The notes: a model not told the origin generated them from the letters alone. A DNA stretch of 64,000 nt from Heliopora coerulea (GCA_030142905.1 JASJOG010000412.1:62001-126000), one strand, 5' to 3'. Shown: positions 33,227 through 45,486, counted from the stretch's first letter. A program made the numbers and translations.

Positions 33227-33486
33227 ATACATTTTAAACCTTTAATATGCCTATTTTGCGTGTTTTTTGCTGGGCTTTATTATTTCTTCTCCGTCTGCGA
33301 TTCCCGCCTGGTACCTCTATCGCCCGTAATTTCATCTTGCATTGCCGTCCACGGTTCAGAGGAAAATTCTTCATCATAAACCTGTCATAAATAGATAGTA
33401 ACGATAGTGTCGATAGTAACGCAATATCACTCAGTTTGCTAAAATGGAGCCAATCAGCCTTTTTGCGTTCTCTTATGCCGAATTAC

Positions 33487-33740
33487 CAATTTAAGTCATC
33501 CTCTCTGAGGATGATTCTGAAGTAGAATTGAAACATTGCACTTCTTCTCATGGATAAGCGTTAAGTTGTCGCAAGACTATCTCGTGCACTTAAATTGAAA
33601 AAAATGGCTCCAATCCCTGTGGACTCGATAGCTCAACAGGTAGAGCGGCGGACCGGTATCCCGAAGGTGCGAGTTCCAATCCCACTCGAGTCAACATTTT
33701 TCAGTTGACTTCGGCAGTGTTAGATTATCATGAAAAGTTT
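33487..33740 (+). repeat. Second copy of the ribozyme/tRNA-like repeat
   Basis: Order of parts matches 28766-29017: CTGAGGATGATTCT core (33496), AAGTTGTCGC, tRNA-like segment 33620-33695, GTTGAC hairpin, then GCAGTGTTAG. The core is damaged (AATTGAAAC in place of AATCGAAAC) and the upstream helix III strand is missing, so no complete ribozyme remains. Sequence resembling the start of a next monomer follows GCAGTGTTAG, hinting at tandem origin. Confidence 0.65.
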
Positions 33741-36700
33741 TTGTTCATGGTATGTAATCTCGTAATAAATAACAGCGCTCAGCATATGAAGTATAGCCAT
33801 ATTATGTTGATTATGCTGGGCGCTGATATTTATTTTTATCGCCTTGGAAATCTCTTGTGAAGATGCTATGTAAGTTTTGTCTCTTTTATGTCTTCAAGCT
33901 GTGTACAGATTTTATGATAGACAGAAAAACTCTGAGCTCCAGGCGGAACGCAACCATGTGAATGCTGGCCAAATGTTCGACCAAGTTGTTATAAAGTTGA
34001 AGAATGAGAAGCTTCTGGCATGCTTGATAAAGTAACCTCAAAACTGTCACGTGTTCACAGACTTGTTAAATGCCTGTTGCGGAAGAAAACCTGTGACAAC
34101 TCGCGAGATTTTTACTTGCTCACCGAACTATAAACTCTTGCTGAAGAGTAGCGGATTTAGATTTGAAGTTTGCGATGAGGAGTGGCGGATTTAGATTTGA
34201 AGTTTGCGATGGGGAGAAATGATCAACCGTTTGTAATTCCACCATTTTTGCGTTTTAACCCTTTATCGAACAATTATTTTTGAGTTGTTTAATCAGTTCA
34301 CTTAGAATGCGATTCTGCGTAATGTCTTCGATGAAGACCAAGAGAAGTGTCACACATGAAAGGAAACTGAACTATACTGCGGGTACATAGTGAAAAGGAA
34401 TGCATCCATACTCTTCCAGCCTACGTGCAGGCGGACCAGTGTAGGTGGGACTCTGTAGAGAATCTGCTCCCACGAACTCGCTGTCCCCGTGAGGGGGGCA
34501 GGGGAAGTAGCAGAGACGGTGACTCCTTTTGCTCGCTTGTTTACTTAGTCTTTTCAACGTTGTAAAAAAATTGGAATTGCGCCTTTTTGCCAAATTTGTC
34601 CATTTGCCAACGTTGAAAACCAGAACAACCAAGATAGGGTTATATACGACCCTATAGGTCGGCAAGAGTTAATCCCATATTCATAACGTTTGGGCGGTCC
34701 AAAGGGATTGTGGTAGGGAGTATTGGACTGTTGGATCCTCCCAGAATCCTCGTGTGCTGCTAGATCAATCCCGCGGTAAATATCGTCAGCTGTAAGATAG
34801 ACCCTACATAATTTTGTATCCTCTAGATTTCGTTTCTAAGTCATTTTGTTTTAAAATGGATAAAGTTGCAGTAGAGTCGAACCTGTTGTAAAGTTAATTA
34901 AATGACAAACCAAATAGGAATATTCTGCAGATGTAGTACAAAACACATTGAACACCTGACAGCATCAACCTTAAGCCATAAAAACATTTGACATGACCAC
35001 TTTGATATTAGCGTACTTTATGTGAACATGCCAACTAAAATTTTCAATGGACATTAGATAGCTCGCAGGTCATGTCCTAAAATCCAATACCTGCCGACAA
35101 TTTCAAAGATAGTAATACAGCAAAAACTCCAAAAAGGATCTTGATACCCGAAATTTGTGTAAACGCAAGGCAATACTAGTACACTCTTAAAGGCAATGTT
35201 TCAACTATACTTTAGTGATTGTCAAACTTAACTAAGAAACAAAAACCTCACCGTTAGGTTTGAAATATTACCTCGACACTCTTGTGTTTTTACTTGTAAT
35301 TTGTATACCAAGATGCTCCTTTCGGAATTCGTTTTGTGCCGTAGGTCATGCTCTCGCAGTGGGTTTTCAATCTTATTGGTTATGAATCAAGTATGTTACG
35401 TAAATTAAAGTCTCCCATACTGAATACTCAACATCTGTCATCTGATGATCCTAATTTCATTACATAATTTTTACGGTATTGTTACGACTCTGACAGTACC
35501 ATTTGACAAACTTCTGGTGATTTTTTCTTAGGAGTTTCAGTAAGTGGGCTGGGAAGGTTGTCCAGGCTTTGACCAGGCTCCTAGAAAAGGCAATTATGCA
35601 ATTATAGAGGAAGTCATAGTGTGTATCATATTGCCACCATTGCTCATCAACACTGTAATTAAGTAAAAGTTAGTCCCACTTGCTTTCTGCCATGAATGCC
35701 AACAAGGTATAAGTGCCACTGCCCAAATAAGTACTCCTGGGGGAAGGGGAGGGGGCTTTTAAAGGATTTACTAGCAAATATAATTAGCAATATATGTGTA
35801 CATGTACACATCATGACAGACTCTGATGTTGACAAGGCATCAATTGACAATGTTGATGCTGAAGACTCTGATATAGACACTGATCAATGTTAAATAAGAT
35901 AATTACTTAGGATTTAAATTGCTGAAATTCTCCTAATTCTTCCTTAAATATTGGTATTTGTGTTGATGTTGATTTGATTACACTATGGAAATGAACAGTT
36001 GAAATCATCTTGGCTTTTTGTCAAATGTTAATGTTCATGTTACTGTTTAGGCAAAATGTTATTCTTTTAAATAAGTGTGCCTGTCCAAACTAGCACCACT
36101 CCCGGTTTAGTACCACTTCTAAAAGTGTGAAAAAAATTAAGGGCCCAGAGTGTGAATTCAAAAATTCACTGTATATAATTGTTTTTATTCATATACATGT
36201 AAGCTAATTTAAATTTTAATTTTAAATTAAAAAAGCTTACAGACTATTTGAGTAGGGTAACCAATGACCAGATTGCAGCATTTGTATTAATTGGCTGCTT
36301 GAAAGTTTCTACTAATAAAAATTGTACCAGCCTGTGCCATATCTTTAATTAGAAATCATAAAATGTGTACACTTGCCTTTCCCCGTTGTAATGTAATCAT
36401 GCCAAAATTTCAAATGCTTGGCTGAATATAAATTAATACAACAGCAACTGATATAGAAACAGTTTAACTCACCAAGTGGCAAGGATGCACTTTAGGATTA
36501 TCATTGTGGCTAATGGCCTGAATGGAGTGATTTAATTTATTCAACAGACTAGTATACCTGTCACATGATGGATTAACTACAAAAATTTTTGTTTAAGCCA
36601 CTAAAGGTAAAAGATGCACTTAAATGTATCCCAACTAACACTGATGGATTTATTCAGCAGAGTAGGAAGCCTGCCTTTTAATGAGTTATATATGGCTTTT

Positions 36701-36905
36701 CATTATTAAGTGCATGCTTTTCAAGGAGTGTGGAAGGTTCACCTATGATTGCAAGCACTTTACTGAAAGCTGTGATTTTACTTTACAGTACTTGACAGAG
36801 AATCTTGACTGTCTTCATTGCCAGTGGTAGTGGTAGTGGTAAGCAACCCAAAGTGATGTTATGAGTACTTACTAATCTGGGTAAAACTCCTGCTGGTCCA
36901 GGGAA
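33741..36905. other. Mostly unique non-coding DNA
   Basis: A hairpin with 23-bp arms (AATAAATAACAGCGCTCAGC and mirror) lies at 33761-33833. GTTTGCGATG-containing 40-bp tandem copies are at 34150-34212. A small plus frame at 35696-35893 ends in a very acidic tail (DSDVDKASIDNVDAEDSDID). I see nothing else supportable. Confidence 0.4.
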
Positions 36906-37788
36906 TCATCTTGTTTTAGGTATAGCGTGCCTTACATCAATCATTCCTGAATTGTTGTTAACTTGAGTTGGTGACTCGTTTACACATCTTGCACTCTCTG
37001 CATTCTGATACACACCATGTCCTGCTTTGTCAACCAGTGAGCATGTTTTATTTCCACATCTATTTCTAAGTAAATCTTTTTCAAAATACTCATTAGTGTT
37101 ATTTGGAAATGATGGTACTGCATAAGCAGGCATCTTTACAGGGCTAGTCCTGTCATATGGATTTATTTTACAAGTTCCTAAGCCTTGTATTTGGATTTGC
37201 TCTTCTACATCCCCAGATTTGTGCATACTTCTGTCAGGATTTTTAATCAAGCTTGGTGATAAAACCACAGCTGTGGTATTTTGAACATATCTTAAGCCTC
37301 CAGATAAAGCACTGGTAGTTCTTGAACTTGTGTTTGGCATGAGATGGAAGTCAGTTCTGTTACTGTTATCAATTAATTCCTCATGACATGTGTTAAAGCT
37401 TACTTAAACAGACTTGTCCTCTTTGTTTACTCCATTAATAACAGTGTTTGATTTCTTTGACAAGTGATGTATGTCTCTTTAGTGGTGGTTCAGGTGATAA
37501 ACTCTCATGTTCCCCTCTTTTTCCATTTCTATACACATAAGTGTCATCAACAGTTTTAGAGTTAACAGGGGAAGGCCTTAGTTTTCCCATGGAATTATTA
37601 CAGTGAATATGAGGATTTCTGGTAGATCCAAAGCTACTTAGACTGTTCAGCTTATCATTAGTCTTTTTATCAAACTTATTTTGGACACTCTGAGATACAC
37701 CATGTCCTGTTTTTCTCTGAGTAGCAACAGAAATATCTTGTTTAAGCTGATTGGTACCAAAATTATATGCTTCAACTAGAAATTCCTA
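36906..37788 (-). pseudogene. Unknown coding stretch with one frame break and a stop
   Basis: After an acceptor (TACTTCTTCTTTAG) an open frame runs from 37788 (EFLVEAYNFGTNQLKQDISV) to a TAA near 37410. A one-base frame change and a TAA at about 37396 separate it from a second frame (MPNTSSRTTSALSGGLRYVQ) that ends at 36906. Composition is serine/asparagine rich and looks disordered. A short motif recurs, KTGHGVSQSVQNK and KAGHGVYQNAESA, which supports both parts belonging to one protein. Function unknown. It may be a decayed host gene, or an intact one hit by base-calling errors. Confidence 0.45.
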
Positions 37789-38465
37789 AAGAAGAAGTAG
37801 AAACCAAAACATTTTAAGTTTATTGCAGTATCAGAATTCCAGCTAAACACCATTGCTGAAACTTGTGTCATTTGCAAACAATCAGTTTTTGAGAAAGTTT
37901 AGGCAGCATCCATTCTATATTGGTAAGCAAAATTTTTTAGGTGATTGTATACTAACCATTAGCTAGCTATTGTAATGTTAAATATGTGAACAATCTTATC
38001 TTTTCTTTTCATTAATTTTCAATGCATTCTCTTGCTGATTTTTGGGAGTCTCTATTTTGAAAATTTTCTGGAGGTACACATTCTCAGACCTCCCCAATGG
38101 ACTTTAAGCCCCTGTCACAATATTGTACAACAGCCTTGTGGCAACAAACACATCACTAGACAACCTGCCTTTCGGAACTGACTTAAATTTCCAAGTTCTT
38201 ATTCATCAGTCACGCCAGCCTGTGAGTGTGTGTATATGAATGCCTCCCGTCAAGAACAACCCAGGGAAGTCATGCTATTGCAAATTGCAGCTTAATGTCA
38301 AGTAAAAAGATATTGTAAGTATTCTGATTTTGGTTTGACCCTTCTTTTAGCACAAATGCTACAGTGTAAATAATCAAATGTTTTTAATAAAAATTCAGTA
38401 AAATAAGATTGAATGATAATGATGTAATTACAGAATTCAATATGACTGATTGCTCAAGAAACGTA
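37789..38465. other. Non-coding; nothing recognised
   Basis: AT-rich DNA upstream of the unknown coding stretch, perhaps intron. Confidence 0.35.
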
Positions 38466-39386
38466 GGGTAGGGTGGGGTAAAATGGGTCAAAATATATAT
38501 GGGTATTTTTCAAATCAAATTATTATATTTTCCCCTGTATTCAAAATCATTGAACTTAAATCATTTAGTTTATACATATGACTTATGAGTTTATGAAAAA
38601 TAATGGTTTTCAATATTGGTGCAGGCATGGGTACGATTATGACTTTGTTACTTACATACACTTTAGGTGGGGAATAATGGGTTGGAGTGGGGTAAAATGG
38701 GTCACCCAAAAATACAAGCGATCATGTTTCATAGAAATAACTTCTACTGTCTCAAAGTCTTAGTTAAGCTTATATAAAATCCTTTAATGTCTAAACAAGA
38801 GAAAATATTATGTTAAACATTTTAAACAACTGGAAATAATCTTGGTAATAGTTATTTATGACTAGTCTGATAGAAATGACATCTAGTCTGCAACACAAAC
38901 TTGACAGTAGAAGTCATAATTGAAATCAATGTCCTCTGGTTAGCAGTAGCCACAGATCCACGTGTCACATATCACATTGGATCCAAAAAATAATAAATAA
39001 ATATGATTTTTTGACAGGCAACCCATTTTACCCCACCTAGCAATTTTAGAAATAAAAGTGCACCTGACAACAGAATGAAAAACCTTATAATAGTATTATG
39101 TAACATGGTTCTTAAGTTAATAAATAATACCAAGAAGTTAATATCATCTGCTACATAGAGCAGCACACATCAAAGTTAATGACAATCTCCAAAAATCAAC
39201 TTTTTGTGTGCAATGCAATGTTTTCAAATTAAAGGAGCTAATTTTTTATCTGGAATCTAAAAATATCATTGCTAGAAGATTTAGACACTCTATTATCAAC
39301 CAGCAAAAGAATTTTTTTTAAACAGTTCATATTATGGACGTTTACAAAAGATTTTGCCAACCGACCCATTTTACCCCACCCTACCC
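38466..39386. mobile_element. Non-autonomous transposon with TAGGGTAGGGTGGGG ends
   Basis: Inverted ends of about 25 bp, starting TAGGGTAGGGTGGGGTAAAA, bound 920 bp. Two further internal copies of TGGGGTAAAATGGGTC or its complement lie at about 38690 and 39025, so the ends are doubled. No transposase frame. Superfamily not assigned. Confidence 0.75.
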
Positions 39387-39765
39387 TATTCCACTCAATT
39401 TCAGTTGGGAATGAGTTTGATCTACTAGTTAAGAGCACCTTAAATGGTGATGTGACACACAGCTGTAACAAAAACTCAACCAGACCAGTTGTTTATGCCC
39501 CGCTGAGTTTAGCATCTGATAAAATGAGAGATTTTATTCTATGACTGTAAAATCTTTGAAAATAACAAATTTGTCCTGAACAATGTCCTTGACCTGATTG
39601 ATTTGTAGTATCCAATGTGGTATCCAAATATCAATAGGTGCTTTTCATTTGAAGTCAGATCGAACCTGATCACTGGAATGCAAACTGAGGGCAACTTTAA
39701 TCTCCGATGTTCAACAGATTGAATAATTTATGGAAATACTTTTGTTCTTATGCTTATGTTCTCTT

Positions 39766-39909
39766 TACACTAGGAGCAAAATGTCGCGTGCGCGACTTTG
39801 TCCTTTTGTCTTAGGAGCTCTCAATTGCAACCAAGTAGAAAACTATTCAATTTTAGCAATACAACGGTCGCGCGAGTGACATTTTGCAGCAAGTGGAAAT
39901 CCGCCTTTG
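39766..39909. mobile_element. Diverged copy of the 142-bp TTAA MITE
   Basis: Shares GCAAAATGTCGCGTGCGCGA and GCAAGTGGAAATCCGCCT with the element at 10397-10538, with a decayed left end. Confidence 0.6.
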
Positions 39910-40209
39910 TGATTCATTGGGAGAGGGAGGTTTGAGTCAGTGTCTTGAGGCAAAGAGGGCTTGTGGTGTACGTCAAATTGTGTACTCATGCAGATAGCAC
40001 TTCATACAGTATCATACTTACCTTGTTATCTCACATACATCTTCCTGGCAGTTTCAAGTGACAATGGAATAGCAGCAGTGAAGGTTAGTATCTTCAAGCA
40101 GTGTACCTCAACCTTCTCCTGGGAAATCAGAAACACCAACTGACTAGAAACCATATGCCAGAAACTGATTAGCCGAATTTAAATTTGCATGGAGCCAATT
40201 TCGTTTTCT

Positions 40210-40340
40210 AACCAATCGCAATTGATCAATGTATTTGAATAATAATTAGTTTTCATCCAATGCCAACAACCAACAAGGGCAGATAATGTTTTAAGCCAAT
40301 CAGGGTGTTTGTCTACGTCCGCGAGACAAGCCAATCAGGT
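40210..40340. promoter_or_regulatory. Cluster of four CCAAT boxes
   Basis: CCAAT motifs occur at about 40213, 40258, 40297 and 40331, the last two as AGCCAATCAGG 34 bp apart. Repeated CCAAT boxes bound by NF-Y are typical of animal promoters. No convincing first exon follows on either strand, so this is a weak call. Confidence 0.3.
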
Positions 40341-40583
40341 TGCATTATTCACTTAATGGCTGCCGAAAATCACTAGGATGTGAATCTAATGATTTAAAGC
40401 CTTACGTGAATGTAGATTTTCCATTTTTATGTTCCAAACCTGTATTTTCCATTAAAATACGATTTTTTCTTGGACTTCCTGAGACGGATAAGCGATTTAT
40501 CGCCTATTACCCACGGAATCGGCGTTCGAATTGCGGCTCACGCAATGCTCGCAACTGAGAGGGCTCGTAGAGTCAGTCAACTT

Positions 40584-41327
40584 TCAATCGCCCTTGAGCG
40601 AGCCATTGAAAATGAAGTGGCAGTCCTTAACAGAAAAATGTATAAGCTTTTTAAATTCTTCACGGGATAAGCCATGATAATGGGTGTCAGTGTGAAATAA
40701 ACGGTCAAGAATTAAGTTAATGGTTTCGTCAAGTGGTACGTTGGTAAAAAGTGAAGTGATGTTGAAACTGGCCATGACTAAATGATCGGTGTCAAAATTT
40801 AGATTAAGTAATTCCTGAACAAAAGAGAAAGAGTCACTCACCATGTAAGCACCAGAAGCGATGGGACGAAGAAGGGGAACGAGAAATTTAGCAATATTAT
40901 AAGAATGCGTATTAACAGAAGATAAAATAGGCCTAAGGGGAATGCTACTTTTATTTATTTTAGGTAGTCCGTAGAGAATGCCAATTTGAGAGCCAGTGGG
41001 AAAGAGCTTTTCGTAAGTTGTCTGTGTGATGCTCTTGGATTTCTTCAGCCTGCGTAGGAAGTGTTTGATTTTGTTTTCACGTTGTAATGTGAGCTTGGTG
41101 GGATCGTCATGCAAGAGTCTAAATTTATCAGTGTCACTAAGGATATCTTCCATTTTCTTCTTGTAATCATTCTTATCCAGGATGACAATTCCATTGCCCT
41201 TGTCCGGTTTCATGATAATAATATTAGTGTCATTTCTTAAGTCATTTAGCACTTTGAGTTTATCCTCTGAGAATACGAAGCTCGGTCGGTGATAGCTTCT
41301 TAGTCCGGAAAGCGCTATGTCTTTCAA
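40584..41327 (-). pseudogene. Penelope-like reverse transcriptase, N-terminal half
   Basis: An open 247-residue frame reads IIIMKPDKGNGIVILDKNDY, then QIGILYGLPKINKSSIPLRP, then SFNITSLFTNVPLDETINLI. This is the Penelope-type fingers and motif A region. The motif A Asp (SFDI) is Asn here, so the enzyme would be inactive. The frame ends where Penelope homology stops, losing the YADD-bearing part. Part of a rearranged copy whose 5' end is inverted at 41367. Confidence 0.85.
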
Positions 41328-41366
41328 CTTGGTCTTGATGAAGTCGGGATAGTTGGTAAAGCCAAG

Positions 41367-41639
41367 TTGGATCTGTCCTATCTAAATAACTGTAAGAAAA
41401 TGTCAGTTGTTCCTCGATTCCTTTGGTTCAAAGTTGCTAATCGTCGTCTAAGAAATTCAAGCGCTTACCGTCAGTGCCAAAACAAACTACTCCAAGAAGA
41501 AATTTCATCAAAACACGCTAGAATTCGTATTCTCACAGCACAATCAACCGTCGCTTATTCTAATCTGTCTGGCCTCGTCTCTCCCTCTGTAATTTTATTC
41601 ACTCTGAAGATGTTGCATGCAGCAACAAAATGTCAGTAA
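41367..41639 (+). pseudogene. Inverted 5' part of the same Penelope-like element
   Basis: The plus frame reads CKKMSVVPRFLWFKVANRRL, then RQCQNKLLQEEIS. This fits the extreme N-terminal region of Penelope proteins, running opposite to the reverse transcriptase. It ends in a hammerhead-like sequence at 41601-41637. A 5' inversion during insertion explains the head-to-head arrangement. Confidence 0.6.
41601..41637 (+). ncRNA. Damaged hammerhead-like motif
   Basis: ACT, CTGAAGA, extra T, perfect helix II GTTGC/GCAAC, then AAA where GAA is needed, ATGT, C, AGT. The G-to-A change removes a catalytic base. Confidence 0.4.
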
Positions 41640-43477
41640 AATCTTATTCAACTTACCATTTGTCTTACTTATAAATGGGTTTCCACCTTATGATATGAAA
41701 GGGCTATTATTTTTTTTGGGTGAAAACTCTTTTCGATAAGCTGCTCAAAATATCTCACACTATACTTGAAATGTGATTAATAATAAAACTGATTGATTCA
41801 ATTTGGAAGGGAACTGAATGCAAAAAGATCTCAGTGTACATTAAAGAGTTATTTGAAAAGAAAGACACAAAAGCATAAACTTGGTTTGATGCTAAACATA
41901 TATATTTGCAATATGTTTGTTGAAATTGAATCAACTGATGAAGATCCTTTTCAAATGATTAATCTTATATGTACTGTTTATCTGATATGCACTGTTTATC
42001 TGAAGGGAGGACCTAAATAAAATTGTTACAATTATGGTAAACAATTTAGTCTTTATCAAGCTATCTAAAACAAAAATGTTGCACCTGTCATACCTGTACA
42101 TGATTTCCTTACTTTGTCAAATTTTGCTGTTAAGGTCATAAGTGTGGCCAGATAATTTCTATTTTGAAAGCAGAAATTGTTAACAAGTACTGGATGCATC
42201 ACAAAGTTTGTTTACAGTGGTTACTAATTATTACCCCTTGTGCTGTAATTACTCATTAAGGCATTATTACATCTTCCCATGCCATCACACATCTAAAATC
42301 AATGAGGCATGTGTATGGTCACTTGCACTCCTTCAATTTTCACATCACAGACCCTGAATTTTATGAATTAAGGTGAATTGGTGCAAGTTTGGAGGCAAAC
42401 ATGTGGGAGGAAACTTTTATGGGGTAAAACTTCCATAAATCCCAGTAATACTTTCCTCAACATCATCATTGTCATTAATAATGTTGTCTAACAATTGTAT
42501 GAGCAAATAAACCTCTTCTTTGTTCTTCCCTGTTCACCGATCATGTGTATTATTCTTTGATCTGATTGGCTGATTTCTCAAAGCGTTTCAAAATCTTAGG
42601 AGACAGGTTAAACTTTTAGCAAGAGGTGTAACACAATGCAATGTCAGAGAAATGAGCTTGATATTGTTGCATACAGTAACGTTGAATCTTCTCATCTATT
42701 GGTGAAATTTGTATCATGATGAAAATTGACAATGGTTCATTTAAGGGGTTAAACAACGTAATGTATCATGAAATGTTATACATTGTTGCAATGACACTGC
42801 GAGACAGGTGCCATAAATATTTCCACGTGTATCATCGACTTCACACTCGTCTGTAGACAGTTTTAACAGGCAGATTGGAGAATGGGAGGGCCCTGTTTAT
42901 CATCGAATGAGCCACATCGGAGCTCTTCGCAGAAACGTACCGGTCTTTACTTAGTTCCTTATAAAGAAGTTGATACACAAAGCATTTCTTTTTTGTTGTC
43001 TGCTGGATAATGATACAAACAGAATCTCAATAAAACCTATACGTGTGCAATGAAATAAGACTTTCTAGCTTCTCTCAAACTATAGTACAGCTACTAAGCT
43101 GAACCAACTACAAATAATTGAACAATCCTGCTGTCCAGCTGGCGGTATGATAAGAAATACTGAGTAACTGAATGGCATTTCATTAAATCTGGGGGAAAAC
43201 CTTTTATGATGTCTAATTGTGTATCAGAGCAGTTCTTTGGTCTCGAGGTTCACTGGTTTAATAACCAAGGTCCGTTGATCTCACTTTTTAATCGTTTTGA
43301 CACTAATCACCGACATGTAACTGCTTGTGTAAGTCTTACGTCTTAACTCTTAATATTTAACAAAAATAAACAAGCGACACCGCATGCTTGCTATGTGAGA
43401 AAAATATAATGTCAATCGGTAAAAATTTACAATCTCGGTTCGGTAAACGCAACTGCAAACATGCAACTTACCTTTCA
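41640..43477. other. Non-coding; nothing recognised
   Basis: AT-rich DNA with no supported gene; possibly intron of a minus-strand gene starting near 43510. Confidence 0.35.
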
Positions 43478-43510
43478 CTATGGACAGGACCATGCGGCGA
43501 ACTCATCTTG
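43478..43510 (-). CDS. Possible first exon of a minus-strand gene
   Basis: On the minus strand ATGAGTTCGCCGCATGG is followed, 18 bases on, by a strong donor GTAAGT. The second ATG has a good translation start context (GCCGCATGG). The exon is tiny and I could not link it in phase to the coding stretch at 37788, so this rests on splice and start signals only. Confidence 0.25.
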   Translation of the reverse strand, partial: QDEFAAWSCP

Positions 43511-44339
43511 CGTTGCGTTGGATTTGGTGAAGTAATTCAAGTAAACTGACTAATTTTGGGGAGCAGTACTGCGACGTAAACTAATGTGAGGAAATATTGC
43601 GAGGTAATCGAAATACGAAGTTCTGTTGTAACAAGCTGCAGTCGTTTTGAGCTGCATTAAAAAGATAATTAATGAAATTTTGCATCCAAACAGCCGCTGT
43701 TACCAAAACATATCAAAATGTGTTACGAGTGGTTGTCTTGTTGATTGTCCCGAAAAATATTTCCATCGAAGAAGTTGGCGTTTTTGTGACAGATCCCACA
43801 ACTTTAGACCTTGAAGTGTACGAGTTGTGGCTCAAAGGATTTTCTGGTGGGCTGTTATGGTATTTCCTTACATTGCACTAAAATACTGACTGTACACGAC
43901 TCGAGAAAGGTGAAAGCATGCAACGACACAGTGAGGTTTCATAGCCTAAATAAACTACCTAATTAAATATGTAAGAATATAACTGGAAAATTTGTATGAG
44001 GGACAACTTGAATGAAATTTAGGTTGACAGCCAGCCATTTAAGTTTTGAAAGGATGTTGCTACATCGTGGGTTGCCTGTCAGGCTGAATCTTAACCCATC
44101 CCTTAATACTGGCCCCTAACCTATAACTAAATCAAATTTTAATTGAAAGGTTTAATGTTGACTTTTTGATGTCAACGTCAACCGCATTTACACTGTAACA
44201 TGTGTGCCTGGCAGGGCCTCCGAGAGGAAGGGAGGGGGCAGGGGTGGGGCAAGTTGCCCCGGGCCCCCATCTGGAGAGGGGCCCCAGAAATAGTTACTCA
44301 CATTTTTTTTAATTTATTTTTTTCTTCGTTTGAGGGATT

Positions 44340-44500
44340 GTATGCGGGCCAAGGGCCCCACAAAGCGCGAGGCGCTGGAATGCGCAGGGCCCCACAATGC
44401 GCAGGATGCCCTGGGAAGCGTGAGACCCCAAAAAGTATGGGGTTCCAGAATGCACGGGCCCCGGAAAGGAAAGGGCCCCAGAAAGCGCAGGACTCCGGAA
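44340..44500. repeat. GC-rich imperfect tandem repeat inside the hAT
   Basis: About five units of roughly 32 bp built on GGGCCCCAnAAAGCGCAGG. Confidence 0.65.
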
Positions 44501-44890
44501 ATCGTGATCTCAAATTATTGATCTTTTAATGTTGTATAGTCACTCTGAAGCGAAACATCAAAGTGTGTTTGTTTGTTCCGTTTTCTTATGAGATGGCTTT
44601 ACAATACAATTTGGAGTTGGGCTCTGATATTTATTCTTCGATTAAGATTTTAGCCCGATAAATCTTTGATACTATGAATCCATGATGACATGGTGTGACA
44701 GAAAATTTGGTTGCGTGACTGTTTACTAACTTTCAACACTTTAGATGCGCCTGTTTGTATTAGTAAATACTGATATCGTGTTACGCTTCTGGTGGTTTCA
44801 CTCATTGCATAAGTCTGACGGTCACAGTTGCATTACAGTCGCTGAGTCGCAAAAGCAGTAATAATTATTAATAACGAAACAGCAGTCTGA

Positions 44891-45030
44891 ATGAAGAGAA
44901 GGTATCTATCCGGTTGTGCCAAAAGGAAGCAAATGGAGGTACGGTTACAGAATGAGGCAAAAGGAAGACGGACATTAGATCAACTTAACTGGGGTGAATT
45001 TGGAGAAATAGATACGTCTACGAGGAATTT
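44891..45030 (+). pseudogene. hAT transposase N-terminus
   Basis: The frame opens MKRRYLSGCAKRKQMEVRLQ, then TLDQLNWGEF. A Lys/Arg-rich KRRYLSG.AKRK start is usual for ZMYM1/DUF4371 hAT proteins. The frame soon runs into SINE sequence at about 45043; everything downstream in the transposase is deleted. Confidence 0.7.
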
Positions 45031-45042
45031 ACAAGAAGATGA

Positions 45043-45355
45043 ACGGTTCGATCCCCGTCTGGGGCTCAGAAATCATTTTCTGAGTATCGAGCTTGAAAAT
45101 CGTTCATCTACCTTAATATATCCAAACTCTCACGTTTCTCAAACATCAAACTGCTTCAATCATTATCAATATATAGTGGCTTCCGCTGAGGTTGCACATA
45201 TATATCGAATTTGCACCTTAGCTCACCATCTGAGTCTCGGTAGCTCAATGGTTAGAGGGTCTCACCAGTCATCAGAAGGTTGCGGGTTTGATCCCCGTCT
45301 GGGGCTCAGAAATCATTTTCTGAGTATCGAGCTTGAAGATCGTTCATCTACCTCA
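45043..45355 (+). repeat. tRNA-headed SINE inserted in the hAT, tail duplicated
   Basis: A tRNA-like head at 45233-45308 has box A TAGCTCAATGGTTAGAGG and box B GGGTTTGATCCC. It continues into a tail (TGGGGCTCAGAAATCATTTT) that also occurs upstream at 45045-45113, 240 bp apart and almost identical. Either two SINE units in tandem with the first lacking its head, or a tail duplication. Confidence 0.7.
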
Positions 45356-45486
45356 CCATAGCAGCAACAATGCTTACATATGTGACGTCATTCCATATAT
45401 GACGTCATCATATATGACGTCATTAGGGCCCCTAAAGATTTCTTGCCCCGGGCCCCACAAGATATCTCGACGGCCCTGGTGCCTGG

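Larger units (their letters stand above)
32331..33296. mobile_element. Penelope-like element with its 3' half duplicated in inversion
   Basis: The plus copy (about 32653-33296) carries the endonuclease end and tail. The minus copy (32651 down to 32331) repeats the last 320 bp of it in opposite orientation. The arms 32331-32651 and 32923-33246 are almost identical. Inverted partial copies are common in Penelope-like insertions. Confidence 0.85.
44212..45478 (+). mobile_element. Internally deleted hAT transposon with 8-bp duplication
   Basis: Starts CAGGGCC and ends GGCCCTG, flanked by the identical octamer GTGCCTGG (44204-44211 and 45479-45486). An 8-bp duplication with CAGGG ends is the hAT hallmark. 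The right end (three TGACGTCA copies, then TTGCCCCGGGCCCCACAAGA) matches that at 9494-9646, so the parent is the ZMYM1-like hAT. Internally it keeps only the transposase start (44891-45030), a GC-rich tandem array (44340-44500) and an inserted SINE. Confidence 0.92.
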
